Below, piece by piece: positions 7,375-15,467 of a DNA stretch of 64,000 nucleotides. Position 1 is the first letter of the stretch; every line of letters begins with the position of its first letter. The notes beneath the pieces were generated by a model. It saw nothing but the letters and a program-made list of their open reading frames with translations, searched no databases and was not told the origin of the DNA. Origin of the DNA: Paenibacillus rhizophilus (GTDB lineage: Bacteria; Bacillota; Bacilli; Paenibacillales; Paenibacillaceae). The stretch is from NCBI RefSeq assembly GCF_003854965.1, contig NZ_RQPI01000001.1, positions 434,001 through 498,000 of the forward strand. The letters run 5' to 3'. Made by a program: the position numbers and the translations under genes.

Positions 7375-8379
7375 ATGGGTAGAACAACAAGATTAGCAGC
7401 GCTGCTGCTGGCGATCGGGCTTGCCGTCTCGCTGCTTGCCGGTTGCGGCAGTAAATCGGAAACGGTCAAGGTGAAGGTTGGCGAAGTCACGCGTTCCGTC
7501 TTTTATGCACCCGAATATGTGGCGCTGTCGCAGGGATTTTTCAAGGAGGAGGGGCTGGATGTCGAGCTTCAGACCATCCCCGGCGGAGACAAGACGATGA
7601 CGGCGCTGCTCTCCGGGGCGATCGACGTTGCGCTGGTCGGCTCGGAAACGTCGATCTACGTGTATCAGCAGGGATCGGATGATCCGGTCATCAATTTCGC
7701 TCAGCTGACGCAAAGAGACGGCACGTTCCTGTTCGCCCGCGAGGACCATCCGAATTTCGACTGGAGCGAACTCAAAGGGTCGACATTCCTCGGCCAAAGA
7801 AAAGGCGGCATGCCGCAGATGGCCGGCGCGTTCACGCTTAAAAAGAAGGGGATTGACACGGCTGCCGACATTAAGCTGGTCCAGAATATCGATTTTGCGA
7901 ATATCGCGAGCGCGTTTGCTTCGGGAACCGGGGACTACGTGCAGCTGTTCGAGCCGCAGGCGTCGATCTTTGAACGGGAAGGCCGGGGCAAGGTTGTCGC
8001 GTCATTCGGGGTAGAGAGCGGTTATTTGCCGTATACGGTATTTATGGCCAAGAGCAGCTTTATCGGGAAAAATGGCGACACGGTGCAAAAGTTCACCAAT
8101 GCGCTGCAAAAAGCCCAGCTTTGGGTGAAAAAGCACAGTCCAGAGGAAATTGCCGGCGCGGTCGTGCCTTATTTCGAAAATACGGACCGCGACATCGTCG
8201 TCTCGGCGATTAAACGCTATAAGGAACAGGATACCTACGCACTGAATCCGGTCATCGACGACAAGGAATGGAATAATTTGCTTGATGTGATGGAAAACGC
8301 GGGAGAACTGAAAGAACGGGTTCCGGCGTCCAAGATTGTGAATAACACGTTTGCTGAGAAGGCGGGGAGCGGAGAATAA
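7375..8379 (+). CDS. ABC transporter substrate-binding lipoprotein (SsuA/TauA/NMT1-like)
   Basis: A 334-residue exported lipoprotein. The frame is open from 7222, but AGAAAGGAG precedes the ATG at 7375 and gives a proper signal peptide ending in the lipobox LLAGC. The mature part matches the NMT1/THI5-like fold: a VFYAPEYVALSQGFFKEEGLDVEL start, TMTALLSGAIDVALVGSET, and a second lobe with helices typical of SsuA. Family members bind sulfonates, taurine, nitrate or thiamine precursors. ATPase and permease genes follow at once (8425, 9247), forming an importer operon. Cargo cannot be chosen from sequence; no sulfonate monooxygenase is adjacent. Confidence 0.85.
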   Translation: MGRTTRLAALLLAIGLAVSLLAGCGSKSETVKVKVGEVTRSVFYAPEYVALSQGFFKEEGLDVELQTIPGGDKTMTALLSGAIDVALVGSETSIYVYQQGSDDPVINFAQLTQRDGTFLFAREDHPNFDWSELKGSTFLGQRKGGMPQMAGAFTLKKKGIDTAADIKLVQNIDFANIASAFASGTGDYVQLFEPQASIFEREGRGKVVASFGVESGYLPYTVFMAKSSFIGKNGDTVQKFTNALQKAQLWVKKHSPEEIAGAVVPYFENTDRDIVVSAIKRYKEQDTYALNPVIDDKEWNNLLDVMENAGELKERVPASKIVNNTFAEKAGSGE

Positions 8380-8424
8380 TCGCTTTTTTGCACCCTGAAC
8401 GCCATTCCTAAAGGAGGGTCTTGT

Positions 8425-9225
8425 ATGCCGCCGGTTGTGGAATTAAAATCGGTCACGCACGCTTATCTGGGTGACAGGGAAGCTTCCCTTGCGGTGGAGG
8501 ATCTGAATCTTGAGATTAGAGACGGCGAATTCGTCAGTCTGGTCGGACCGAGCGGCTGCGGCAAAACGACGCTGCTGTCGATTATCGCCGGGCTGCTCCC
8601 GCCCTCACGGGGCGAAGTGCATGTGAACGGCCGTCCCGTGAGCGGCCCCTCTCCGGAAGTCGGCTATATGCTTCAGCAGGATTATCTATTACCCTGGCGC
8701 AGCATACTGGGCAATGCGGCTTTGGGTCTCGAACTGACCGGCCGCCTGGACGAAGCGGGCCGGAAGAAGACGCTTGAGCTGCTCGCGGATATGGGGCTGA
8801 AAGGAACAGAGCATTATTACCCGGGCCAGCTCTCGGGCGGAATGCGCCAGCGGGTCGCGCTCGTGCGGACGCTGGCGACCGATCCGGGTCTGCTGCTGCT
8901 GGATGAGCCGTTCTCAGCGCTGGACTATCAAATCAAGCTCCAGCTGGAGGATCTGGTGGCGGAAACGCTGCGGAGGCGCGGAAAGACGGCTGTCCTCGTT
9001 ACACATGATCTGTCGGAGGCGATCGCGGTCAGCACCCGTGTCATACTGCTGGAACGGAACCCGGGCCGAATCCGCCGGGTGTTCGAGATTCCGGATCGAA
9101 TCGCGAATACCCCGCCTCTCTATGCACGCGATCAGCCCGGATTTGCGGAGCTGTTCCATGAGCTGTGGAAGGAGATGGAGCTTGCGGGCAAGATTGAGGG
9201 TACAGCCGGGAAGATCGAAGGCTAG
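8425..9225 (+). CDS. ABC transporter ATP-binding protein (SsuB/TauB-type)
   Basis: A 266-residue nucleotide-binding subunit with Walker A GPSGCGKTT (residues about 42-50), Q-loop MLQQDYLLPWR, signature LSGGMRQR, Walker B LLLLDEP, D-loop SALD and H-switch VTHDLSEA. The LLPWR after the Q-loop is usual in the nitrate/sulfonate/taurine ATPases. AAAGGAGGG precedes the ATG. The last residues repeat KIEGTAGKIEG, a small in-frame duplication. It powers import of whatever the lipoprotein at 7375 binds. Confidence 0.9.
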   Translation: MPPVVELKSVTHAYLGDREASLAVEDLNLEIRDGEFVSLVGPSGCGKTTLLSIIAGLLPPSRGEVHVNGRPVSGPSPEVGYMLQQDYLLPWRSILGNAALGLELTGRLDEAGRKKTLELLADMGLKGTEHYYPGQLSGGMRQRVALVRTLATDPGLLLLDEPFSALDYQIKLQLEDLVAETLRRRGKTAVLVTHDLSEAIAVSTRVILLERNPGRIRRVFEIPDRIANTPPLYARDQPGFAELFHELWKEMELAGKIEGTAGKIEG

Positions 9226-9246
9226 AGCAAAGTGAGGGGAATGCTT

Positions 9247-10089
9247 GTGAATAAAGCGGGAGCGGAGAACACCGGAACTGCGGCTTCCCGTTCGGAATGG
9301 CTTAGCAGCCGTCATGAGGAATTCAAGCGGGCGAAACGGCTCCGGAAAAGAGCGGTTTTTGCCGTCCAGGGGAGTCTGCTTGTGCTGTTCTTCGCGGCAT
9401 GGGAAACAGCCGCCAGACTGGGCTGGATCGATCGGCTGCTGTTCAGCTATCCGTCCAAAGTGTTTCGGCAGATCTATGTAAATATGGCCGACGGCAGTCT
9501 GTGGCATCATTTGGGGATTACGCTGGGAGAGACGGCGGCCGGCTTTGTGCTCGGCACGCTGCTTGGCACGCTGCTGGCGGTCGCAATTTGGTGGTCTCCC
9601 TTTTTGTCGGCGGTGCTTGATCCTTATATGGTTGTTTTTAACAGCATGCCGAAGGTGGCCCTCGGCCCGATCTTTATCGTCATGTTCGGAGCCGGGTTCA
9701 CTTCTATAGTAGTCACGACGCTGTCGATAACGATTATTGTCACGACGCTGGTCGTTTACAACAGCTTTTGCGGGGTGGACCCCAATCTGGTCAAAGTGGT
9801 CAGATCGTTCGGCGCGAACCGGAGACAGGTATTTTTCAAGGTTATTCTGCCCTCTTCGTTCCCCGCCATCGTTTCCACGCTCAAGGTAAATGTCGGTATG
9901 TCGTGGGTGGGTGTTATTGTCGGCGAGTTTCTTGTCGCGAAGTCGGGGCTCGGGTATCTCATCATATACGGCTTTCAGGTGTTCAATTTCACGCTCGTGA
10001 TGTCCAGCCTGATTATCATCGCTTTTGTCGCCACAGCTATGTATCAGCTGGTCGTATATATTGAGAAAGTGCTGTTGTCCCGGCGGTGA
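9247..10089 (+). CDS. ABC transporter permease (SsuC/TauC-type)
   Basis: A permease of about 280 residues with some six membrane segments and the EAA-like loop VVRSFGANRRQVFFKVILPSS facing the ATPase. The frame is open from a GTG at 9232, but GAGGGG (9234-9239) gives the best spacing for the GTG at 9247; ATG 9241 is too close to it. The first 40 residues are charged and cytosolic, longer than usual. It forms the channel of the importer with 7375 and 8425. Confidence 0.88.
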   Translation: MNKAGAENTGTAASRSEWLSSRHEEFKRAKRLRKRAVFAVQGSLLVLFFAAWETAARLGWIDRLLFSYPSKVFRQIYVNMADGSLWHHLGITLGETAAGFVLGTLLGTLLAVAIWWSPFLSAVLDPYMVVFNSMPKVALGPIFIVMFGAGFTSIVVTTLSITIIVTTLVVYNSFCGVDPNLVKVVRSFGANRRQVFFKVILPSSFPAIVSTLKVNVGMSWVGVIVGEFLVAKSGLGYLIIYGFQVFNFTLVMSSLIIIAFVATAMYQLVVYIEKVLLSRR

Positions 10090-10211
10090 GACGCCCGGGA
10101 AGTATGTCATGGAAGTATTGTGTGTTTTCAGAAAATCAAGTACCATGAATTTTATCGGCAAACGTGAGCGTTCGGAGCGGGTGCTCTTAAACAACACTTG
10201 CGTAGAGGCTT

Positions 10212-10230
10212 CGAAGCAAGCTTTGCTTCG
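10212..10230 (+). other. Perfect 8-bp hairpin before the ArAE gene
   Basis: CGAAGCAA and TTGCTTCG are separated by GCT, with no T-run after it, so it is not a classic terminator. It lies 27 bp before the ATG at 10257 and could protect or fold the 5' end of that mRNA. A GCTTCGAAGC palindrome also occurs near 7315, in front of the ABC operon. Confidence 0.35.
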
Positions 10231-10256
10231 CAAAACTATTAAAGCGGGGTAATTTC

Positions 10257-11249
10257 ATGGGATTTCGCGTCATCAAGACGGCGGCGGCGACGCTGCTGTC
10301 TGTTTTGCTGGCCGCCGCGGCGGGCATACCGAATGCGCAGAGCGCCGGGCTGCTGGCCATTCTGGGTGTTGAGGTTACCCGGAAAAGAAGCGTTAAGACG
10401 ATCACGGCGCGCTTTTTCGCGTCGCTGGTCGGACTATTTTTTGGCTGCGGGCTGTTTTGGCTGCTCGGCTTCCATTACTGGGTACTCTGTCTCTTCGTTC
10501 TGTTCGGCTTCCCTCTGATCGTGCGCGCAGGCTTTAGGGAAGGGATCGTCACAAGCTCGGTTATCGTCTTTCGTGTGTTCGGACAAGCCGAGCTGAGCAT
10601 TCATGTGCTGATCCAGCAGGTGGAGCTGCTTGCGATCGGGCTCGGGTCCGCGGGATTGGTCAACCTGATTTATATGCCGAAGACCGGTGAACTGATGTAC
10701 GGGATTCGTAGAGAGGTGGACGGGCTCTTCTCCATTATTTTCAAGCAAATATCAAACACGCTGCATGATCCGCAGTACGTTTGGGACGGCAAAGAGCTGA
10801 TCCAGGCGGGCAGCGCGGTTCAGCGCGGCCTGAATGCCGCGGCAAGGGAGATGGAGAACAGCGTCATTCATCCGGACGAGGCCTGGAACGTCTACTTTTA
10901 CATGCGTAAGGAGCAGCTTGAATCCATTCAGAATATGATTCAGCTCCTCTCTCAGGTGTACCAGCATTTGCCCCATGGCGAAATGGTCGCCGAGCTGTTC
11001 GAGCAATTGAGCAACGATGTGTTGAATGAAGAATACACGGGAAGAACGGAGAAGCTGCTGAACACGCTGGAGCAGGAGTTCCAGGAAATGAATCTGCCGT
11101 CTTCGAGGGAAGAGTTCGAGGTTCGTTCGGCCATTCTCCAACTGTGCCGCGAGCTTGCACTTTATCTCAAAATCGCCAAACAGTATAAAGCGCCCATTGT
11201 CGCCCGGCGGCAGATGGCTTCGCGGTCATTCATGACCGGCAGACAATAG
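10257..11249 (+). CDS. Aromatic acid exporter family membrane protein (ArAE_1/DUF939-like)
   Basis: A 330-residue protein: four or more hydrophobic segments in residues 1-145 (GFRVIKTAAATLLSVLLAAA start, LGVEVTRKRSVKTITARF loop) followed by a long soluble helical domain (about 150-320). This is the architecture of ArAE_1 plus its C-terminal domain, seen in B. subtilis YqjA-like proteins. E. coli AaeB, a distant relative, exports hydroxylated aromatic acids; for the Firmicute forms the substrate is not known. It follows the ABC operon by 167 bp and ends in a strong terminator. Confidence 0.82.
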   Translation: MGFRVIKTAAATLLSVLLAAAAGIPNAQSAGLLAILGVEVTRKRSVKTITARFFASLVGLFFGCGLFWLLGFHYWVLCLFVLFGFPLIVRAGFREGIVTSSVIVFRVFGQAELSIHVLIQQVELLAIGLGSAGLVNLIYMPKTGELMYGIRREVDGLFSIIFKQISNTLHDPQYVWDGKELIQAGSAVQRGLNAAAREMENSVIHPDEAWNVYFYMRKEQLESIQNMIQLLSQVYQHLPHGEMVAELFEQLSNDVLNEEYTGRTEKLLNTLEQEFQEMNLPSSREEFEVRSAILQLCRELALYLKIAKQYKAPIVARRQMASRSFMTGRQ

Positions 11250-11289
11250 CGTCTGCTTCATCCTTTATTTTCTATTTTCCGAAAAATCG

Positions 11290-11335
11290 AAAGAGACGGC
11301 TGTGCTCCCATTACGGAAAACGGCCGTCTCTTTTT
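11290..11335 (+). terminator. Intrinsic terminator after the ArAE gene
   Basis: AAAGAGACGGC (11290-11300) pairs with GCCGTCTC (11323-11330), followed by five T. Confidence 0.8.
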
Positions 11336-11437
11336 ATGCGCTAAACGAGCGAAAAGCGCCGAATACAAGCGTTTTTGATCATTTTTCGAATTCGTTAACT
11401 TATCCAAAAATAGTTGTCACCCTGGGCCATCGCCCTG

Positions 11438-11445
11438 CATACACT
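11438..11445 (+). promoter_or_regulatory. Sigma-E-type -10 element upstream of cotE
   Basis: CATACACT matches the sigma-E -10 consensus CATACANT exactly and lies 35 nt before the cotE ATG. The -35 is less clear (GTCACC near 11416). B. subtilis cotE is transcribed in the mother cell from sigma-E and sigma-K promoters, so this fits. Confidence 0.5.
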
Positions 11446-11479
11446 TGATAGTGAATGATTGTATGGAGGAGGTTCAAAG

Positions 11480-12037
11480 ATGTCATTAGGCCATAAACGC
11501 CAAACAAGGGAGATCATTACGAAAGCGATTTGCGGCAAAGGTCGTAAGTTCTCCACCGTAACCCATACCGTAACTCCGCCACATCATCCGACTAGTATTT
11601 TGGGGGCTTGGATTATCAACCACCAATACGAAGCGGTTGCCGCCGGAAACGGAATTGAGGTGATCGGTACTTACGATATCAACATCTGGTACTCGTATGA
11701 CAAAAACAAGCAGACCGAGGTAGCGAAAGAAACGGTTTCCTATGTGGAGCCGATTGCACTCTCGTACCTCGACCCGAAACACCGGGCTTCCACCGTCGAG
11801 GTTTCTGCGGAGGCAACGCAGGAGCCGAACTGTGTGGAAGCTGGCGTGTCTCCGGGCGGAGGCAGCGTAACGATCCGGGTCGAACGCGAATTCGAGGCTG
11901 AGCTGGTGGCTGAAACCAAGGTTCGCGTATACGTCAGCGATGCGGAGAGCGATCCCGAAGACAAGGATTACGATTTTGAAGCCGAAGGCTTCGATTTCGA
12001 GGACCTGGACTCCGACGCGCTGGACGATGAGCTGTAA
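11480..12037 (+). CDS. cotE: Outer spore coat morphogenetic protein CotE
   Basis: A 185-residue protein recognised by REIITKAICGKGRKFS, SILGAWIINHQYEA, GTYDINIWYSYDKNKQTEV and EPNCVEAGVSP, all in the positions of B. subtilis CotE (181 residues). The C-terminus is very acidic (DAESDPEDKDYDFEAEGF), as usual. GGAGGAGG lies before the ATG at 11480. CotE is made in the mother cell, forms a ring around the forespore and recruits outer coat proteins. In B. subtilis it sits directly before mutS; here an amidoligase gene and a TnpB element separate them. Confidence 0.95.
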   Translation: MSLGHKRQTREIITKAICGKGRKFSTVTHTVTPPHHPTSILGAWIINHQYEAVAAGNGIEVIGTYDINIWYSYDKNKQTEVAKETVSYVEPIALSYLDPKHRASTVEVSAEATQEPNCVEAGVSPGGGSVTIRVEREFEAELVAETKVRVYVSDAESDPEDKDYDFEAEGFDFEDLDSDALDDEL

Positions 12038-12148
12038 GGAAGATACGCCGCCGCCCGGTTTATGGGTGGCTGCCTGCACCGGACCCGCTGGCTTGGCGGA
12101 TGTGCTGGAGCGGATATGTTCCATTATATGAATCGGGGGCAGCGGCGT

Positions 12149-12180
12149 AGAGGGCGGATGCCCTCCTTTTTTTGTTTTTT
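12149..12180 (+). terminator. Intrinsic terminator after cotE
   Basis: GAGGGC GGAT GCCCTC (12150-12165) followed by CTTTTTTTGTTTTTT. It separates cotE transcription from the amidoligase gene. Confidence 0.75.
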
Positions 12181-12266
12181 TTCGGGCGAAAGAGGCGCCA
12201 GCCGTCCGGGTGAGCGCCAAGAGGGGAATTCGGTTAACATAACTTTGCGCTTCGGGAGGACGGTAT

Positions 12267-13643
12267 ATGAACGAGGGAATTCAGGTTTATCATGCGTTGA
12301 CGCCCGAAGACAGGGAACGGCGGCTTCGGCGCAGCGGAATCGAAGCATTCCTTGCCTCCGGAGGAGACGCCCGCATTGAGTCCGGCGCCCGTTCCGGGAA
12401 GCCGGGTAGCTTCAAAGAAAGCATAGCCGGGGCGAAGAACGCCGGAGTAGAGCATTATCGCCAGCGCTACCGGATCAAGGTTCACAATTTGGCTCCGCTG
12501 GAGATCACGCCTCTTGGAGCGGGACTCGGAATGAAGCCGGCGGCGCTGCTGCTCACTGCCCGTCCCCGCTCGCGATCCTCTTCGAACGGCGAGCGTTCGG
12601 GAGACCCGGCTGAAAACGCCGCCGTTCCTTTTCTCGCGCGGGGAAGCCTGCCGAAGCGGCTGGGCAGCCTGGCCGCCAAAGCGCTGTACTGCCTTGGCCT
12701 GGACAGCGGGGAAGTGCTGATTGCGGCCAGGGGAGAGCGGCGGTATGCGGTGGAGGAAATCAAGCCGCCGGAAGCCGGCTCCGGCGGCCGGATTCCCGAG
12801 CCCTACCGCTCGGCCGAAGCGGCGCTGCGCCGCGCTCTGGAGAGGGAGCGGCCCGGACGGCCGGACCTCGTCATGGGCATGGACCCGGAGTTCCTCCTGC
12901 TCCGGGCTTCCACCGGCCGCGTCGTGCCCGCGTCGCGGTACTTGCCCGCGGACGGCGTCGCCGGCTGCGACGCCGGACCACCGGGAACGCGCGGCGCGTT
13001 CCCGGTGGCGGAGCTGCGCCCCCGGCCGCGCGGGGAACCGCGCGCGCTGCTGGCGCAGCTGAGGTCCGCCGCGAGGCAGGCGGACCGGCTCATTGCCGAC
13101 CGCTCGCTAAGCTGGCGGGCGGGAGGCATGCCGCTGAGGGGCTGGGCCCTCGGCGGGCACTTGCACTTCAGCGGCGTCACGCTGACGGCGCCGCTGCTGC
13201 GCGCGATGGACAGCTACCTCGCGCTGCCCATCGCGCTGCTGGAGGACGCCCGGGCCGGAGGCCGGCGTCCGCGCTACGGCGTGCTCGGCGATTTCCGGCT
13301 CCAGCCGCACGGCGGCTTCGAGTACCGGACCCTGCCGAGCTTCCTCGTGTCCCCGGTCGTCGCCCGGGGCGCGGTCACGCTGGCTCACCTGATTGTGAGC
13401 CGCTACGAAGATCTGCCGCTGCGCCCGCTCGACCGCGACGACCTGCACGCCGCGTATTACCGCGGCGACAAGCCGCCGCTGCGCGCCGCGTTCGAGCCGC
13501 TGAAGGCGCAGCTCCGGGGGCTGGCGGGCTACGCTGACGCAGCGGACGCCATTGAGCCGCTGCTGCGCCTCATCGAAGCGGGCCGAACCTGGGACGAAAC
13601 CCGCGATGTCCGCGGGTTGTGGTGCGGAGAGCAAGCGCCATGA
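12267..13643 (+). CDS. phiEco32-like COOH-NH2 ligase (type 2 amidoligase)
   Basis: A 458-residue protein I assign to the glutamine-synthetase-like COOH-NH2 ligases of phage phiEco32 type. Residues 1-200 are poorly conserved in appearance. Then come MGMDPEFLLLR (Asp206, Glu208), AELRPRP (249-254), GGHLHFSG (296-303) and GDFRLQPHGGFEYRTLPS (about 341-358). These metal- and ATP-binding type motifs are those described for amidoligases that join carboxylates to amines in peptides or small molecules. From about 12800 to 13620 the gene is strikingly GC-rich. GGGAGG precedes the ATG. Its place after cotE suggests a spore coat or cortex role, which is inference. A GCAAGCGCC hairpin overlaps the stop. 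Confidence 0.75.
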   Translation: MNEGIQVYHALTPEDRERRLRRSGIEAFLASGGDARIESGARSGKPGSFKESIAGAKNAGVEHYRQRYRIKVHNLAPLEITPLGAGLGMKPAALLLTARPRSRSSSNGERSGDPAENAAVPFLARGSLPKRLGSLAAKALYCLGLDSGEVLIAARGERRYAVEEIKPPEAGSGGRIPEPYRSAEAALRRALERERPGRPDLVMGMDPEFLLLRASTGRVVPASRYLPADGVAGCDAGPPGTRGAFPVAELRPRPRGEPRALLAQLRSAARQADRLIADRSLSWRAGGMPLRGWALGGHLHFSGVTLTAPLLRAMDSYLALPIALLEDARAGGRRPRYGVLGDFRLQPHGGFEYRTLPSFLVSPVVARGAVTLAHLIVSRYEDLPLRPLDRDDLHAAYYRGDKPPLRAAFEPLKAQLRGLAGYADAADAIEPLLRLIEAGRTWDETRDVRGLWCGEQAP

Positions 13644-13835
13644 AACGGCGCTTGCTTCAACCCAGCGAACAGCTGAGAAGCCGGGTGAGCGGTATTTTAT
13701 TGAAATTTTTTGGAAGATATGAATCTATTAGTTTCACGCTTAAAATAGCTTTATATTTCTACGAGAAATGATGCCTCCTCTACGGATGACGGTGAAGCCG
13801 TTTCTTCTTGCTCTAAGCGAACACTTTGGATTTAT

Positions 13836-15323
13836 CAGAAATAGGAGAGAAGACCCCTACCTCTGCAGGCAGGGGATGAATCGACTTCGGACAAGGGAGG
13901 GTCTTAAGCCCTCTGAATTGTCCGATATCTTCAACTCCCCCTAAGCTCCAATTTGTGCCCCTCTTCGGTTGCTTTCGCGTTCCACGCTTTCCTTTGGTTT
14001 CCCTCACGCCTGGAAGTAACTTTTTTCCTGGAAACTCCTTGAACAAGAACTTGTGTTCGGTTAAACTTTGAGGTGAACGGAGGGGCCCAGTCTATGTTGA
14101 TCAAAAAAGCCTACAAATTCCGCATCTATCCTACAATCGAACAAGCTACGCTCATTAACAAGACGATTGGATGCAGCCGTTTTGTATACAATCGTTTTCT
14201 GGCGAGGTGGAAAGATTCGTTCCACAAGACAGGCAAAGGCTTAACCTACAGCGCATGTTCCGCTGAATTAACCTGCCTTAAACTAGAATTGCCGTGGCTG
14301 GGAGAAGTAGACAGCACCTCCTTGCAGTCGGCGCTTAAACAACTTGCAGACGCGTATAAACGATATTTTGAAAAGCAGAACGACGCTCCCTGTTTTAAAA
14401 GCAAGAAGAACCCGGTCCAATCCTACACTTCACAAATCCAAAAGAAAAACCAGTCTCCCGGAGTAAGTATTGTAGACGGCCGCATCAAGCTTCCAAAACT
14501 GGGATGGGTAAAATTTGCCAAAAGCCGGGAAGTGATCGGGCGCATCCTCCATGCCACCATTCGGCGTAATCCCTCAGGAAAATACTTTGTCTCCGTGCTT
14601 GCGGAAACGGAAGTGCAGGCGCTTCCCCAAACCCATTCCGAGGTTGGCATTGATATGGGACTTAAAGATTTTGCGGTCCTGTCGAGTGGTGAAGTATTCG
14701 GCAATCCCAAATTTTTTCGCACCTTGGAGAATAAATTGGCCAAAGCCCAACGCAAGCTGTCACGCCGGATGAGAGGCGGCTCGAACTGGAACAAACAGCG
14801 GATCAAAGTAGCTCAGATACATGAAGACATCAGCAATGCAAGGAAAGATTACCTGGATAAAGTCTCCACGCACATCGTCAATAACCACGACAGGATTGCG
14901 ATTGAAGACTTGCCAGTCCGCAATATGCTTACAAATCGAAAGCTGTCCAAGGCGATTAGTGAAGCCTCCTGGTCCCTGTTTCGCCAGATGCTGGAATATA
15001 AATGTGCATGGTACGGGAGGGTATTGGTCGCAGTAAGCCGTACCTTTGCATCCTCCCAATTATGTTCTTGCTGCGGCTACCGGAACCAAGAGGTTAAGAA
15101 TCTAAACGTTCGCAAATGGACATGTCCGTCGTGTGGAACCGGCCATGACCGGGACTTGAATGCAAGTCTAAATATTCTGGCCGAAGGCCAAAGACTCCTT
15201 GAGATGTAGCTCTTACAAGAACTGACGGAACGGCAGGGTTAGCTTGGTAAACTTCTCTTCGGTAGAAGGGACTACCCAAGAATCTCCTTCTCTAAGCCTC
15301 AGCGTAGGGAGGGGAGTGTTCAA
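13836..15323 (+). mobile_element. IS605/IS1341-type TnpB-only insertion element
   Basis: Contains a complete tnpB (14094-15209) without a tnpA. The right end shows the IS200/IS605 layout: GAATC at 15280-15284, an imperfect hairpin (15285-15317), and TTCAA at 15319-15323, after which host DNA resumes. On the left, a CCCCTACCT/AGGCAGGGG hairpin (13854-13875) follows a TTTAT pentamer (13831-13835) that could be the target/TAM; the left boundary is uncertain. The 258 nt between left hairpin and tnpB hold no other gene. From 13644 to 13835 I see only AT-rich sequence. The element separates the amidoligase from mutS. Confidence 0.7.
14094..15209 (+). CDS. tnpB: RNA-guided endonuclease TnpB
   Basis: A 371-residue IS605 OrfB/TnpB protein. 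The N-terminus is the usual [13 protein letters not shown]. The split RuvC nuclease is complete: Asp187 in VGIDMGLKD, Glu271 in IAIEDLPV, Asp354 in HDRDLNAS. The zinc finger CSCC at 324-327 and CPSC at 344-347 lies between the last two. TnpB uses an omega-RNA copied from the element's right end to cut DNA next to a TAM, which helps the element persist. CGGAGGGG precedes the ATG at 14094. With all catalytic residues present it is likely active, not a repressor-like derivative. No TnpA lies nearby, so movement would need one in trans. Confidence 0.92.
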   Translation: MLIKKAYKFRIYPTIEQATLINKTIGCSRFVYNRFLARWKDSFHKTGKGLTYSACSAELTCLKLELPWLGEVDSTSLQSALKQLADAYKRYFEKQNDAPCFKSKKNPVQSYTSQIQKKNQSPGVSIVDGRIKLPKLGWVKFAKSREVIGRILHATIRRNPSGKYFVSVLAETEVQALPQTHSEVGIDMGLKDFAVLSSGEVFGNPKFFRTLENKLAKAQRKLSRRMRGGSNWNKQRIKVAQIHEDISNARKDYLDKVSTHIVNNHDRIAIEDLPVRNMLTNRKLSKAISEASWSLFRQMLEYKCAWYGRVLVAVSRTFASSQLCSCCGYRNQEVKNLNVRKWTCPSCGTGHDRDLNASLNILAEGQRLLEM

Positions 15324-15343
15324 GATAAGATACTTTGCACGCA
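15100..15343 (+). ncRNA. Putative omega-RNA of the TnpB element
   Basis: TnpB guide RNAs cover the 3' end of tnpB, the right-end scaffold and about 16-20 nt of flanking host DNA. Here the scaffold shows CTTGGTA/TACCCAAG enclosing a CTTCT/AGAAG stem (about 15243-15280) and a second hairpin up to 15317, ending TTCAA at 15323. The guide would then be 15324-15343, which begins GATAAGATAC. The 5' boundary is arbitrary. Confidence 0.5.
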
Positions 15344-15424
15344 TCAAACAGGGGATCTCCGGCTGCGGCCGGAACCTCGCCGTTTCGTGACCATCTTTCG
15401 GCTTAAGCTTGCCGGGACGGTTTC

Positions 15425-15433
15425 TGTTATAAT
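15425..15433 (+). promoter_or_regulatory. Extended -10 promoter of mutS
   Basis: TGTTATAAT is a perfect extended -10 (TG-N-TATAAT), 35 nt before the mutS ATG; no good -35 is visible. It lies 100 bp beyond the TnpB element's right end, so the insertion leaves it intact. Confidence 0.6.
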
Positions 15434-15467
15434 AGAGGATAAGCATGATAAGGCCTGGAGGTTTACG

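Noticed and set aside
8914..10233. A 439-codon minus-strand open frame opposite the ABC ATPase and permease
   Set aside because: Antisense shadow of two genuine genes, rich in Arg/His/Gln as such shadows are, without family resemblance.
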